From positions 1 to 37,462 of the forward strand of contig CAIVDG010000382.1 of NCBI GenBank assembly GCA_903904615.1: a stretch of 37,462 bases of DNA. The letters are read 5' to 3'. The position numbers and the translations under genes were made by a program. Positions within the stretch are counted from its first letter, which is position 1. Each line of letters begins with the position of its first letter. Positions 1 to 8,074 of the stretch are shown here, in pieces. Under the pieces are notes generated by a model. The model was given only the letters and a program-made list of their open reading frames with translations. It had not been told where the DNA came from and did no database searches. Origin of the DNA: an uncultured Acidimicrobiaceae bacterium. Its GTDB lineage: Bacteria; Actinomycetota; Acidimicrobiia; Acidimicrobiales; Ilumatobacteraceae.

Positions 1-368
1 GCACCTTGCTGCGGTGTGAAACTGATGGTGAAGTTGCCTGGGTCATAAATGGCGGTCGGTGGAATGTCGACCTGTTGTCCGGGCTTCAACGAGTTGCCTT
101 GAGACGCCAGTTCGTCGAGGCGGGTGGTCGTTAGCTCAATTCCATCGATCACAAGACTGGCTTCGTACCCCTCAACGAAGTCCACGAAGATCTGGCTTTG
201 CTGCAACACCTGATCGCCAGGACCAGGGGTCATCATCTCAATGCTGGCTGGCAGGCGCTGGGCCTCGCGACCCGTGATGCCTGCTCGGAACCCGAAAAAG
301 GTGATGGTGAGGCCCACGGCCACTCCGGCGCTCACCAGGAGATTTTGCTTATTTATTGGGCGTTTCAC
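1..368 (-). CDS. Membrane-anchored protein of unknown function (3' end outside window)
   Basis: An open frame on the minus strand runs off the left edge of the window. From a GTG at 368, with GGAG just upstream, it encodes a basic N terminus (MKRPINKQN), one hydrophobic segment at about residues 10-27 (LLVSAGVAVGLTITFFGF), then a soluble extracytoplasmic part with Asp, Glu and Pro. This fits an N-terminal membrane anchor or an uncleaved signal peptide. An in-frame ATG at 440 would add 24 residues (starting MTPENLACD) and overlap the start of the divergent kinase-like gene, so the start is uncertain. I do not recognise the family. The beta-rich soluble part (LKPGQQVDIPPTAIYDPGNF) could be an Ig-like fold, which is inference. 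The neighbouring PASTA protein hints at a cell-envelope role, but nothing direct supports it. Confidence 0.6.
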   Translation of the reverse strand, partial: MKRPINKQNLLVSAGVAVGLTITFFGFRAGITGREAQRLPASIEMMTPGPGDQVLQQSQIFVDFVEGYEASLVIDGIELTTTRLDELASQGNSLKPGQQVDIPPTAIYDPGNFTISFTPQQG

Positions 369-438
369 GGCTCCATTCTCGCCGAAGAATGCCCTCGATA
401 CACCTCTCCAAGCGTCACACGCTAGGTTCTCAGGGGTC

Positions 439-2520
439 ATGCGAGACCCAGAGAACATGCCCGGCACCGTCCTTGGTGGGCGCTACCAGCTCGACCAGTT
501 GAGGCTTGAAGCCCAATCCATGTCGGGCGTGATGTTGTTTGACGCCACTGACTTGTCCTCCCAAGCCGAAGTTTCGGTACGTGTAGTCCCCGTAGAGCGC
601 CTCATCGACCCCACACTTGGCTCCACCACCCCAGCCGATGCCGAAGAGGCATTTGAGCGCCAGGTAGACGTGGCATCCAGTTTGCGCCACCCCTGTATCG
701 AGGCCGTCCTCGATCATGGCGACGCCATTTTGGATGGCGAGAAGTATGTCTATTCCGTTGGCGAGCGTCTCGGTGGGGGCTCGCTTCGAGAGTTCCTCGA
801 CCGTGGACGCCGACTCACACCATCTCAGGCACTCATCGTCGGCGTTGACATTTGTCGTGCACTCGACGCAGCAGCCAAGCAGGGAATTACCCACGGCGAT
901 CTTCGCCCCTCGCGTTTGGTCTTTGGTCTCGATCGGCGAGTTCGCCTCGTTGGGTTTGGTGCCCCGCTTCGCCCACTCGATTCCTTGGGTCTTGAGCAAG
1001 CAACATACGCAGCACCCGAGCTAGCCGAAGGTGGAGCACGCGGAGCATCATCCGACGTGTACTCACTGTCGCTCATTCTCATTGAAGCAATGACAGGCGA
1101 TGTGCCGTTCGCTGGCGACACCGTTGCAGCATGTTTCGCAAATCGTTCTGGCAAGTTGCTTCCCGTGAACGCAGACTTTGGCGCGCTCGCACAAGTTCTT
1201 GAACGCGCCGGACGTCCCGATGCAACCGAGCGTTTCTCTCCACGTGAGATGGGAACTGCGTTAGTACAAGCAGCCGAGTCAATGGCGCGCCCAACTCCTA
1301 TCGATGTTGTTGGTGGTGGATTGTTTGACGAAGCAATTGCCGAACCAATTGCGGCTCCCGTATCAACAGAGCCAGAAGTACTTCAGCCAGTTCCGAACAT
1401 TGCGCCGAATGAACCAATTCTCATCCGCACAACACCAAAGACCGACACCACTGGCCCAATTGCAGTGTCACCAGTTGTCGACCCCACCGATCCAACGGGT
1501 ACACCGCTCACAATCGGCGGCGACGACACCGGTCCTATTGCTCTCGATGCAGATTCGTTGCGCGAACTTGCTGCCGACGATCCAACAACTCAAGTAGTGC
1601 GACCAAAGAAACGTTGGGGACGCCGCATTGGAATTCTTGCTCTCGTCATTGTGCTTCTCGCAGGTGGCGGAGCGGCTGCTTACTTCACGGTGTTGAATCC
1701 GAAGAATCCAGTTCCACAACTCATTGGTCTCACTGAAGCGGAAGCTCGTAATCAGGTCTCGCAATTTGGTTGGGGCGTCAGCATTGTGAAGGAGCGCAGC
1801 GACGAAGTGGCGGCTGGGCAAGTCATTCGCACCGACCCAGTTCTTGGATCCAACTTGGCCAAGCGTGACTCACTCACGTTGGTTGTCTCCGAAGGCCCCA
1901 CCTTGTCAGTTCTTACCGAACTCACTGGCCTCACTGCTGATGCAGCAAAAGCACAACTTGCAGAACTCGGACTACAGGTAGCGCAAGCCGATGTCCCAGA
2001 CGAAACAATCCCTGTTGGTGTGGTTATCTCGTGGAGCATTCCCGATCAACCAACCTTGAAGACAGGCGACTCTGTAGTGAAGGGAACCTCTGTTGCAGTC
2101 AATGTTTCCAGTGGTCCAGCGCTGCGTGATGTTCCCAACCTTGTGAACACCACGGTTGCAGAAGCCACCGCGAAACTCACAGAGATGGGTCTGCTCGTGG
2201 TGGAAGGTCCGCAAGCAGGTCACCCTGAAATTGCTGCCGGCAAGATCTCGGCGCAGGTTCCTGCAGCAGGCGAAAAGCTTGCACGTGGCGGCACGGTCAC
2301 CATCACGGTGTCTAAGGGACAAATCACCACACTCATCCCGACCATCTACGGAAAAGACTTTGCCACGGTGAAGCAACGCCTTGAAGGAGCCGGAATGGTG
2401 ATCGGCAAGGTCACGGGCAACAAGAACCGCGGTCTCAAATCAGCCGCCATTGACGGGAAAGTTGTACGCAATTACGCGCGCGTGGTGGTCGGTAAGACAG
2501 TCGACCTGACGTTCCCCTAA
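439..2520 (+). CDS. PASTA-domain Ser/Thr kinase-like membrane protein, probable pseudokinase
   Basis: About 693 residues. The first 280 form a protein-kinase-like fold, followed by an acidic Pro/Thr-rich linker, one transmembrane helix at about 395-419 and four PASTA repeats (about 421-486, 487-557, 560-625, 628-693) outside the cell. This is the PknB/StkP layout, whose PASTA domains bind peptidoglycan fragments or lipid II. Catalytic motifs are degenerate: the VAIK lysine is Arg48, HRDLKPEN reads HGDLRPSR (H152 to R159) and DFG reads GFG (172-174), so the Mg-binding Asp and Asn are missing. The glycine loop is also poor. The APE motif is retained (YAAPE), as is the DVYSLSLIL helix. I infer a pseudokinase sensor or scaffold for envelope growth. 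The start at ATG 439 has a -10-like TAGGTT (423-428) and only weak SD; ATG 457 is a possible alternative. Upstream codons in the frame overlap the divergent gene and were not used. Confidence 0.85.
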   Translation: MRDPENMPGTVLGGRYQLDQLRLEAQSMSGVMLFDATDLSSQAEVSVRVVPVERLIDPTLGSTTPADAEEAFERQVDVASSLRHPCIEAVLDHGDAILDGEKYVYSVGERLGGGSLREFLDRGRRLTPSQALIVGVDICRALDAAAKQGITHGDLRPSRLVFGLDRRVRLVGFGAPLRPLDSLGLEQATYAAPELAEGGARGASSDVYSLSLILIEAMTGDVPFAGDTVAACFANRSGKLLPVNADFGALAQVLERAGRPDATERFSPREMGTALVQAAESMARPTPIDVVGGGLFDEAIAEPIAAPVSTEPEVLQPVPNIAPNEPILIRTTPKTDTTGPIAVSPVVDPTDPTGTPLTIGGDDTGPIALDADSLRELAADDPTTQVVRPKKRWGRRIGILALVIVLLAGGGAAAYFTVLNPKNPVPQLIGLTEAEARNQVSQFGWGVSIVKERSDEVAAGQVIRTDPVLGSNLAKRDSLTLVVSEGPTLSVLTELTGLTADAAKAQLAELGLQVAQADVPDETIPVGVVISWSIPDQPTLKTGDSVVKGTSVAVNVSSGPALRDVPNLVNTTVAEATAKLTEMGLLVVEGPQAGHPEIAAGKISAQVPAAGEKLARGGTVTITVSKGQITTLIPTIYGKDFATVKQRLEGAGMVIGKVTGNKNRGLKSAAIDGKVVRNYARVVVGKTVDLTFP

Positions 2521-2566
2521 TCTCGTGTTACTCGGCGATTCATCGCCACAGTGAGAGGGAATAATC

Positions 2567-3457
2567 ATGGGTGCATTAGACGGACGCGTAGCAATCATCA
2601 CGGGTGCGGGGCGCGGTATTGGCCGTGAACACGCACTTCTCTTTGCCGCAGAAGGCGCAAAGGTTGTTGTTAACGACCTCGGCGGAGCCAACGATGGCAC
2701 CGGTGTAGATGCAACTCCTGCGCAACAAGTAGTGAATGAAATTGTGGCTATGGGTGGCGAAGCAATTGCCAACTACGACAACGTTGCCGATTGGGAAGGC
2801 GCACAGCGCATGGTGAATGCCGCTGTAGAAACCTTTGGTGATTTAGACATTCTTGTGAACAACGCTGGCATCCTGCGCGACCGCGTGTTGGTGAACATGT
2901 CGGAAGCAGAGTGGGACGCAGTGATTGCTGTTCACTTGAAGGGACACTTTGCACCATCACGTTGGGCCGCTGCATATTGGCGCGAACAGCACAAGGCGGG
3001 AAGCACACGTCCACGCAACATTGTTCACACATCGTCAACTTCCGGATTGTTCGCAAACCCAGGTCAGGCAAATTACGGCGCGGCGAAAACAGGTATTGCA
3101 ACGTTCAGTCAGATTCTTGCGAAAGAGTTGGTGCGCTACAACGTGAAGAGCAACTCCATCGCCCCCGCTGCACGTACTCGTCTCACCGAAGCCACACCAG
3201 GCCTCGGTGACAGAATTGCTGCACCAACAAATGCTGCGCAGTTCGATGACTGGGATCCCGCAAACATCTCTCCGCTCGTTGCATATCTTGCGTCTGCCGA
3301 TTGCCATTTCACGGGTGAGACCTTCTTTGTGAAGGGTGGAGAAGTCACGCGTGTGCGCAGTTGGGAACGTGCAGAGACCGTCGAACAAAATGATCGTTGG
3401 AAAGTGTCCGAACTCACAGCAGCCATGAAAGATATGGCCGCAAAGGTGAACAAGTAG
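2567..3457 (+). CDS. SDR-family 3-hydroxyacyl-CoA dehydrogenase-like oxidoreductase
   Basis: A 296-residue classical short-chain dehydrogenase/reductase. The Rossmann motif TGAGRGIG lies at about residues 12-19, with NNAG further in and the catalytic Ser-Tyr-Lys set in HTSS...NYGAAK. The N-terminal pattern with VNDLGG and the ILRDR segment after NNAG resemble the dehydrogenase part of peroxisomal multifunctional enzyme 2 and its actinobacterial homologues, which oxidise (3R)-hydroxyacyl-CoA using NAD(P). The substrate is inferred only. The SD sequence GAGAGGGA sits 6 nt before the ATG. It follows the PASTA gene by 46 nt, an interval holding a short inverted repeat (GGCGAT/ATCGCC, 2534-2547). 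The C-terminal extension after the fold (about 255-296) is charged and probably helical. Confidence 0.85.
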   Translation: MGALDGRVAIITGAGRGIGREHALLFAAEGAKVVVNDLGGANDGTGVDATPAQQVVNEIVAMGGEAIANYDNVADWEGAQRMVNAAVETFGDLDILVNNAGILRDRVLVNMSEAEWDAVIAVHLKGHFAPSRWAAAYWREQHKAGSTRPRNIVHTSSTSGLFANPGQANYGAAKTGIATFSQILAKELVRYNVKSNSIAPAARTRLTEATPGLGDRIAAPTNAAQFDDWDPANISPLVAYLASADCHFTGETFFVKGGEVTRVRSWERAETVEQNDRWKVSELTAAMKDMAAKVNK

Positions 3458-3479
3458 GGCACTACCCTCGGTAGTCCCC
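3457..3479 (+). terminator. Short hairpin between SDR and MFS genes
   Basis: ACTACC (3461-3466), loop CTC, GGTAGT (3470-3475) is a perfect 6-bp hairpin. It can be extended by GGG/CCC across a one-base bulge. It begins at the SDR stop codon and ends 2 nt before the MFS start. There is no U tract, so it may be a weak terminator, a processing site or a structure limiting translation of the next gene. Confidence 0.35.
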
Positions 3480-3481
3480 CC

Positions 3482-4987
3482 ATGAACCCCCAGAAACGAC
3501 ACCAGGAAGAACTCACTCCGCACGGCCGTTCCACCATCACGGTGGAGCAGGCAGGTGTAGACGAAATCTCTGTCGTCCCGTGGACTCAAATGATTCCGCG
3601 GCGTCTGGCGCGCAAGGTGGGCCTCACTCGCAAGTGGGCCACGTTCATCGTGGTGCTGGCGGGTCTCTTCACAACAAGTTCCACCATCACGGTGTTGGTG
3701 GTATCTCTCGAGACCATTGCGAAAGATTTGAACTCGTCGGTGAGTGTTCTGAACTGGTCAATCACAGGCCCCATGTTGGCGTTCGGCGTTGTTGGTCCGG
3801 CGTACGGAAAAATTGGTGACCTCTACGGCCATAAAAAGGTCTATGTCTTTGGTCTGCTCTTTTCTGGAGTCTTTGCGCTGGCAACAGTGTTTGCGTGGAA
3901 CGCGCCGAGCATGGTGTTCTTCCGCTTAATGTCCGCCGTCTGTGGTTCTGCAACTGGCCCAGCAGCTATGGCATACATCAACCGTTTGTTCGATCCACAA
4001 GAACGTGTTCGCCCTATGGGTCTGTGGAGTTTTACAACAGCTGGTGCTCCCGTGCTCGGTGTTGTTTTTGGCGGACCACTGGTGGAGAGCATTGGCTGGC
4101 GAATGATTTTTGTCATTCAGGCGCCGCTTCTGTTGGGCGCATCGCTTCTTGCATGGAATCTATTGCCACAGACCAGCCGAATGAAGAATGTGAAGTTCGA
4201 CATTTGGGGTTCAGTCACACTCGGATTTGGTGCAACGTTCTTGTTGTTCACCATTAACCGTGGACATTCATGGGGCTGGACATCTCCCGCCATCCTTGGT
4301 CTTGGCGCGTTCGCCATTACGTCTCTGTGGGTGTTCATTCGTGTTGAAAAGAAAGTGGAAGCCCCGCTGTTGCCGCTTGCGTGGTTACGAAACGGAAACA
4401 TCGTTCTTCCTATGTTGATTCAGGCACTTCTGAACTTTGCATACATGGGCGGATTCATTGTGGTCCCACAAATGTTGGAACGTGGGCTTGGTATGACAAC
4501 AGCACACATTGGTCTGCTCGTTATCGCCCGACCTCTCACGTTCTCCATCATCGCGCCACTTGCAAGTTTCTTTACTATGCGTGTGGGCGAGAGAGTGTCG
4601 GGCGTTCTTGGTGCTACCGGAATTCTCGGTTCGATGATTCTTCTCAGCACTATCCGTGGCGGAGCATCAGACTTGCTGGTCATCATCGGTTTGGGTTTGT
4701 CCGGACTTGGCTTTGGAATTGCTGGCCCAGCGCTCACGGCACTCGTATCAAACGCAGTGGATGACGACTCTGTAGGTGTCGCTGGAGCCATGCAGCAGTT
4801 ACTGAGCCAGATGGGTGCGGTTCTTGGTTCAACCGTCATGATTTCCATTCAGGAAATGACATCGGGTAGTGGTCTAGTAGAGAGTTACTCGTACGGACTT
4901 TTGGCCGGTGCTGTCACTGCAATTGTGGGTGTGGTGTTGGCTATGAAACTCACGCCAACAGACAGAAGTATTCAGCACGCAAATTAG
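3482..4987 (+). CDS. MFS drug/metabolite exporter, DHA2 (EmrB/QacA)-like, 14 TM segments
   Basis: A 501-residue polytopic membrane protein with about 14 hydrophobic segments, the length and layout of DHA2 proton antiporters. A motif-A-like loop GKIGDLYGHKKVYVFG follows TM2, and the LNWSITGPMLAFGVVGPAYG segment is typical of EmrB/QacA proteins. They export hydrophobic or cationic compounds using the proton gradient; the substrate here is unknown. The first 50 residues are hydrophilic and cytosolic. There is no SD before ATG 3482, only a hairpin, so ATG 3590 (MIPRRLARK) is an alternative start just before TM1. Codon choice upstream of it still looks coding. The 3' end overlaps the convergent SCP2-like gene by 4 nt. 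Confidence 0.85.
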   Translation: MNPQKRHQEELTPHGRSTITVEQAGVDEISVVPWTQMIPRRLARKVGLTRKWATFIVVLAGLFTTSSTITVLVVSLETIAKDLNSSVSVLNWSITGPMLAFGVVGPAYGKIGDLYGHKKVYVFGLLFSGVFALATVFAWNAPSMVFFRLMSAVCGSATGPAAMAYINRLFDPQERVRPMGLWSFTTAGAPVLGVVFGGPLVESIGWRMIFVIQAPLLLGASLLAWNLLPQTSRMKNVKFDIWGSVTLGFGATFLLFTINRGHSWGWTSPAILGLGAFAITSLWVFIRVEKKVEAPLLPLAWLRNGNIVLPMLIQALLNFAYMGGFIVVPQMLERGLGMTTAHIGLLVIARPLTFSIIAPLASFFTMRVGERVSGVLGATGILGSMILLSTIRGGASDLLVIIGLGLSGLGFGIAGPALTALVSNAVDDDSVGVAGAMQQLLSQMGAVLGSTVMISIQEMTSGSGLVESYSYGLLAGAVTAIVGVVLAMKLTPTDRSIQHAN

Positions 4988-5391
4988 GCGGTGATGCTCT
5001 TTATTTCTGCTGCTACAACTGCGGCGGTGTCTGTTTGAGGAATTGCTGTTTGCATCAGCATTAAGCGAGTGATGTCGCCCTCTACCTTGATGCGACCTTG
5101 CATGAAAGCTTGCATGCTGGCTGTGGGGTCCTGGTCGACGAACAATTGACGCGCGGTGTCGTAGTCGGTGGTGACGGTGAGGTCAGCTGCATCGAGTTCG
5201 CCAAGTTCCATATCCAACGTGCCAGACGAAGTGTCGATATAGGCCTTCACGGTCCCATCACCAAAAGGCACCTTTGTGGTGACCACGTTGATTCGCACCA
5301 CAGCATCGATGCGGGGGACGTCTCCGGCGTACCTGTGACGAATGTCGCGGGCTGCCTCAATCCACTGATCGGAGAGAAATGCGTGGCTCAT
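4984..5391 (-). CDS. SCP2-like sterol-carrier domain protein
   Basis: A 135-residue single-domain protein. The order of elements matches the SCP2 fold: RINVVTTKVPFGDGTVKAYIDTSSG as paired strands, DAADLTVTTDYDTARQLF, then the MQAFMQGRIKVEGD signature and a C-terminal helix. SCP2 proteins bind lipids or acyl-CoA in a hydrophobic tunnel; stand-alone copies are common in actinobacteria and often of unknown role. SD AAAGGA lies 4 nt before the ATG. The gene is divergent from serA across 78 nt and convergent with the MFS gene. No signal peptide is present, so it should act in the cytosol. Confidence 0.8.
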   Translation of the reverse strand: MSHAFLSDQWIEAARDIRHRYAGDVPRIDAVVRINVVTTKVPFGDGTVKAYIDTSSGTLDMELGELDAADLTVTTDYDTARQLFVDQDPTASMQAFMQGRIKVEGDITRLMLMQTAIPQTDTAAVVAAEIKSITA

Positions 5392-5469
5392 AGTGTCCTT
5401 TTGTGAACGGTTCTTTACGGATTGTCAAACGACGTCGCAATCTACGACGCTAACGGCGAGAATTGACCA

Positions 5470-7044
5470 ATGGCACGAATTTTGGTCTCTGAAGAACTCG
5501 CCGAGGGCGGCCTCAACAAGTTGAGGGCTGCGGGGCACGAGGTGGACGTTCAGACTGGTTTGTCTCCAGAGCAACTGCACTCCGTCATCAAGGGCGCACA
5601 CGCACTTATCGTTCGCTCTGCAACGCAAGTTGACGACGCACTTCTTGCTGCCGCTGATTCGCTCATGGTGGTGGGTCGCGCCGGAGTTGGATTGGACAAC
5701 GTCGATGTTGAATCGGCAACACGTCGTGGAGTCATGGTGGCCAATGCGCCCGAGTCAAACATTGTGTCGGCAGCAGAACACACCATGGCCATGTTGTTGG
5801 CTGTTGCGCGCAACGTGCCGCAAGCACACGCTGCACTCACACAAGGTCGCTGGGAGCGAAGCAAGTGGGAAGGCGTCGAGCTGTTCGACAAAACACTTGG
5901 CGTTGTGGGACTTGGTCGTATCGGAAAACTGGTTGCGCAACGCGCTGCAGCATTCGGTATGCGCATTGTTGCCTTCGACCCATTTGTGTCTGAAGAACGT
6001 GCACGTGCAATGAATATTGAATTGCTTGAACTGGATGCATTGGTGGAACGTGCCGACTTCATCACCATTCACCTCCCAAAGAACAAAGACACGGTGAATT
6101 TGTTCAACGCGGACATGTTCAAGAAGGCAAAGTCCTCTTTGCGCATCATTAATGTGGCTCGTGGCGGAATCATTAACGAAGCAGATCTTGCAGACGCAGT
6201 GAAGAACGGTGTCATTGCTGGTGCTGCGTTGGACGTGTTTGACAAGGAACCAACCACAGAATCTCCGTTGTTTGATGTTCCGGGAATTGTCGTGACACCA
6301 CACCTCGGTGCCAGCACAACTGAGGCGCAAGATCGCGCTGGTCTCGACATTGCAGATCAAATCACGCTTGCATTAGCCGGAGACTTTGTTCCGTATGCCG
6401 TGAACATCTCTGCAGCCGACGCAAATGAAACTTTGAAGCCGTACTTGCCTCTTGCAGAGCGCTTGGGCCGACTGTTCTCGTCTGCTGCTGAAGCAAACAT
6501 TTCTGAACTTGAAATCATCGCTACGGGCGAGATTGCTGGTTACGACACACGCATCCTCACGTTGTCCGTCTTGAAGGGATTCTTCTCGGCACGTCATTCC
6601 GACGCGGTGACGTACGTGAATGCTCCGCAAATTGCTGCCTCGCAGAACGTGGCTGTGAAGGAAACCTTGGTGTCAGGTGCCGGGGCAAATAGCGACTACG
6701 TCAACCTCATTACGTTGCGTGCTGGTTCGCACAGCATTGCAGCAACGTTGGTAGGGCCGCGTCGTCAAGCACGCATCGTCATGGTGGACGACCACATGAC
6801 CGACGTTCCACCGTCTGAGCACATGCTGGTAGTTCGCAACGACGACCGTCCGGGTGTTATTGGACTCGTGGGAACACTGTTGGGAACACACAATGTGAAC
6901 ATCGCAGACATGGATGTGGGTCGTTCCGACCTTCCGGGTACTGCACTAATGGTGATCTCACCAACGGCAGAAGTCACCGACGAGGTGTTGGCAGAGCTGC
7001 GCGCTCAGCCAGGCATCATTGAAGTGACCTCGCTGTACGCGTAA
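5470..7044 (+). CDS. serA: D-3-phosphoglycerate dehydrogenase (type with ASB and ACT domains)
   Basis: 524 residues, the length of the long actinobacterial type. It oxidises 3-phosphoglycerate to 3-phosphohydroxypyruvate with NAD, the first step of serine synthesis. The NAD-binding motif GLGRIG is near residue 147. Catalytic residues expected in this family are in place: Arg231 (NVARGG), Glu260 (DKEP) and His278 (PHLGAS). Residues from about 315 to 450 form the intervening domain, and residues from about 452 form an ACT domain (MLVVRNDDRPGVIG...NIADMDVGR) that in relatives senses serine. The SD is weak (GAGAA). It is transcribed alone, divergent from the SCP2-like gene and convergent with pyrF, only 5 nt apart. 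Confidence 0.96.
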   Translation: MARILVSEELAEGGLNKLRAAGHEVDVQTGLSPEQLHSVIKGAHALIVRSATQVDDALLAAADSLMVVGRAGVGLDNVDVESATRRGVMVANAPESNIVSAAEHTMAMLLAVARNVPQAHAALTQGRWERSKWEGVELFDKTLGVVGLGRIGKLVAQRAAAFGMRIVAFDPFVSEERARAMNIELLELDALVERADFITIHLPKNKDTVNLFNADMFKKAKSSLRIINVARGGIINEADLADAVKNGVIAGAALDVFDKEPTTESPLFDVPGIVVTPHLGASTTEAQDRAGLDIADQITLALAGDFVPYAVNISAADANETLKPYLPLAERLGRLFSSAAEANISELEIIATGEIAGYDTRILTLSVLKGFFSARHSDAVTYVNAPQIAASQNVAVKETLVSGAGANSDYVNLITLRAGSHSIAATLVGPRRQARIVMVDDHMTDVPPSEHMLVVRNDDRPGVIGLVGTLLGTHNVNIADMDVGRSDLPGTALMVISPTAEVTDEVLAELRAQPGIIEVTSLYA

Positions 7045-7049
7045 GGCTT

Positions 7050-7859
7050 TTAGCGAGCGGCGTTCAGGGCGTCGCGAGTTTCTTTAGCCACGCGCGCTGC
7101 ACCTTCAATGCCGCCGTCTGCGTACAAGATTGCGCGCGATGAGTTCACAATGAGTCCGTTGCCCGTAGAACTTGCGCCATTCGAGACAACCTGAGCGGGG
7201 TCTCCGCCTTGCGCACCAACGCCGGGAACAAGTAGCGGCATGTCGCCAACAATGGCACGCACTTCTGCAAGCTCTTGCGGATACGTGGCGCCGACAACTA
7301 GTGACACGTCACCGTGTTGCGACCATTCGTTGGCTGCCCGTTGTGCAACGTGTTGATACAACGGTGTTCCATCAATGAGTTGCGACTGAAATTCACCACT
7401 GCCAGCGTTCGATGTGCGGCACAAAACAATGGCGGCTCCATCGGGATGTTCTAGGAACGGCTGAATGGTGTCGCCACCCATGTAAGGGTTCACGGTGACT
7501 GCGTGTGCGCCGTAACGCTCGAATGCTTCACGCGCGTACATCTTTGCGGTGTCGCCAATGTCGCCGCGTTTTGCATCGAGGATGAGCGGAATAGTGGGGT
7601 AGGCCTCACGGATGTACTCACAAATTGCGAGAAGGTCGCATTCGGCAGTGATGGCGGCGAAGTAAGCGATCTGTGGTTTGAAGGCGCACGCGTATTCAGC
7701 TGTTGCGTCAACAATGTCTTTCAGAAAGAGAACAATGCCGTCTTCGTGATGGTGATACTCAATGGGGATGCGCGCTTGGTCGGGGTCAAGACCCACGCAC
7801 AACAACGAGCCCGATGCGTCCCAGCGTTGCTCAAGAAGTTCGCGAAACTTCAATGTCAC
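7050..7859 (-). CDS. pyrF: Orotidine-5'-phosphate decarboxylase (mycobacterial-type, class 2)
   Basis: A 269-residue protein from GTG 7859. It decarboxylates OMP to UMP, the last step of de novo pyrimidine synthesis. The signature DAKRGDIG carries the catalytic Asp-Lys-Asp set, preceded by FKPQIAYFAA and followed by TVNPYMGGD; VPGVGAQGGD and NSSRAILYA form the phosphate-binding end. The longer open frame upstream is out-of-phase ferredoxin sequence, so GTG 7859 is preferred: it overlaps the ferredoxin stop as GTGA, indicating translational coupling. In many actinobacteria pyrF sits with pyrimidine genes or mihF/gmk; here it stands with a ferredoxin gene. Confidence 0.93.
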   Translation of the reverse strand: MTLKFRELLEQRWDASGSLLCVGLDPDQARIPIEYHHHEDGIVLFLKDIVDATAEYACAFKPQIAYFAAITAECDLLAICEYIREAYPTIPLILDAKRGDIGDTAKMYAREAFERYGAHAVTVNPYMGGDTIQPFLEHPDGAAIVLCRTSNAGSGEFQSQLIDGTPLYQHVAQRAANEWSQHGDVSLVVGATYPQELAEVRAIVGDMPLLVPGVGAQGGDPAQVVSNGASSTGNGLIVNSSRAILYADGGIEGAARVAKETRDALNAAR

Positions 7860-8047
7860 TCTTCGATGGTGATGGCTGCTGTGGGGCACATGTCTGCCGC
7901 TTGACGAGCAAGATCGGCATTCGCACCTTCTGGGTTCTCTTGCAAGATGTAGAGGTATCCGTCGGAACGTACTTCGAATACTTCGGGAGCAATTTGCGAA
8001 CATGCACCGGTTGAGGCACACACATTGAAATCGACAACAACTTTCAT
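7856..8047 (-). CDS. Small [3Fe-4S]-type ferredoxin
   Basis: A 63-residue protein with strong SD (AAGGAGG) 5 nt before its ATG. Cysteines at 10 and 16 (CASTGAC) and in the C-terminal MCPTAAI give the C-x5-C...CP pattern of single-cluster ferredoxins that serve cytochromes P450 and other oxygenases in actinobacteria. The second cysteine of a standard CxxCxxC motif is absent, suggesting a [3Fe-4S] cluster. APEVF and DGY surrounding the cluster are family-typical. The stop overlaps the pyrF start by 3 nt. No P450 or reductase gene is in the window, so the electron partner is unknown. Confidence 0.9.
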   Translation of the reverse strand: MKVVVDFNVCASTGACSQIAPEVFEVRSDGYLYILQENPEGANADLARQAADMCPTAAITIEE

Positions 8048-8074
8048 GACACCCTCCTTGGGTTCGTTCCCAAA

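Noticed and set aside
241..438. N-terminal extension of the PASTA protein to an upstream ATG
   Set aside because: The extra 66 residues are antisense to the divergent membrane-anchored gene and have no kinase-family features; ATG 439 or 457 fits the fold.
2534..2547. GGCGAT/ATCGCC inverted repeat as a terminator after the PASTA gene
   Set aside because: The 6-bp stem has a 2-nt loop and no U tract, and the SDR gene follows closely, so a terminator call is not supported.
7860..8021. Longer PyrF with 54 extra residues
   Set aside because: The extension is the out-of-phase ferredoxin gene, full of Cys, Arg and Ser. The GTGA overlap gives a natural start.
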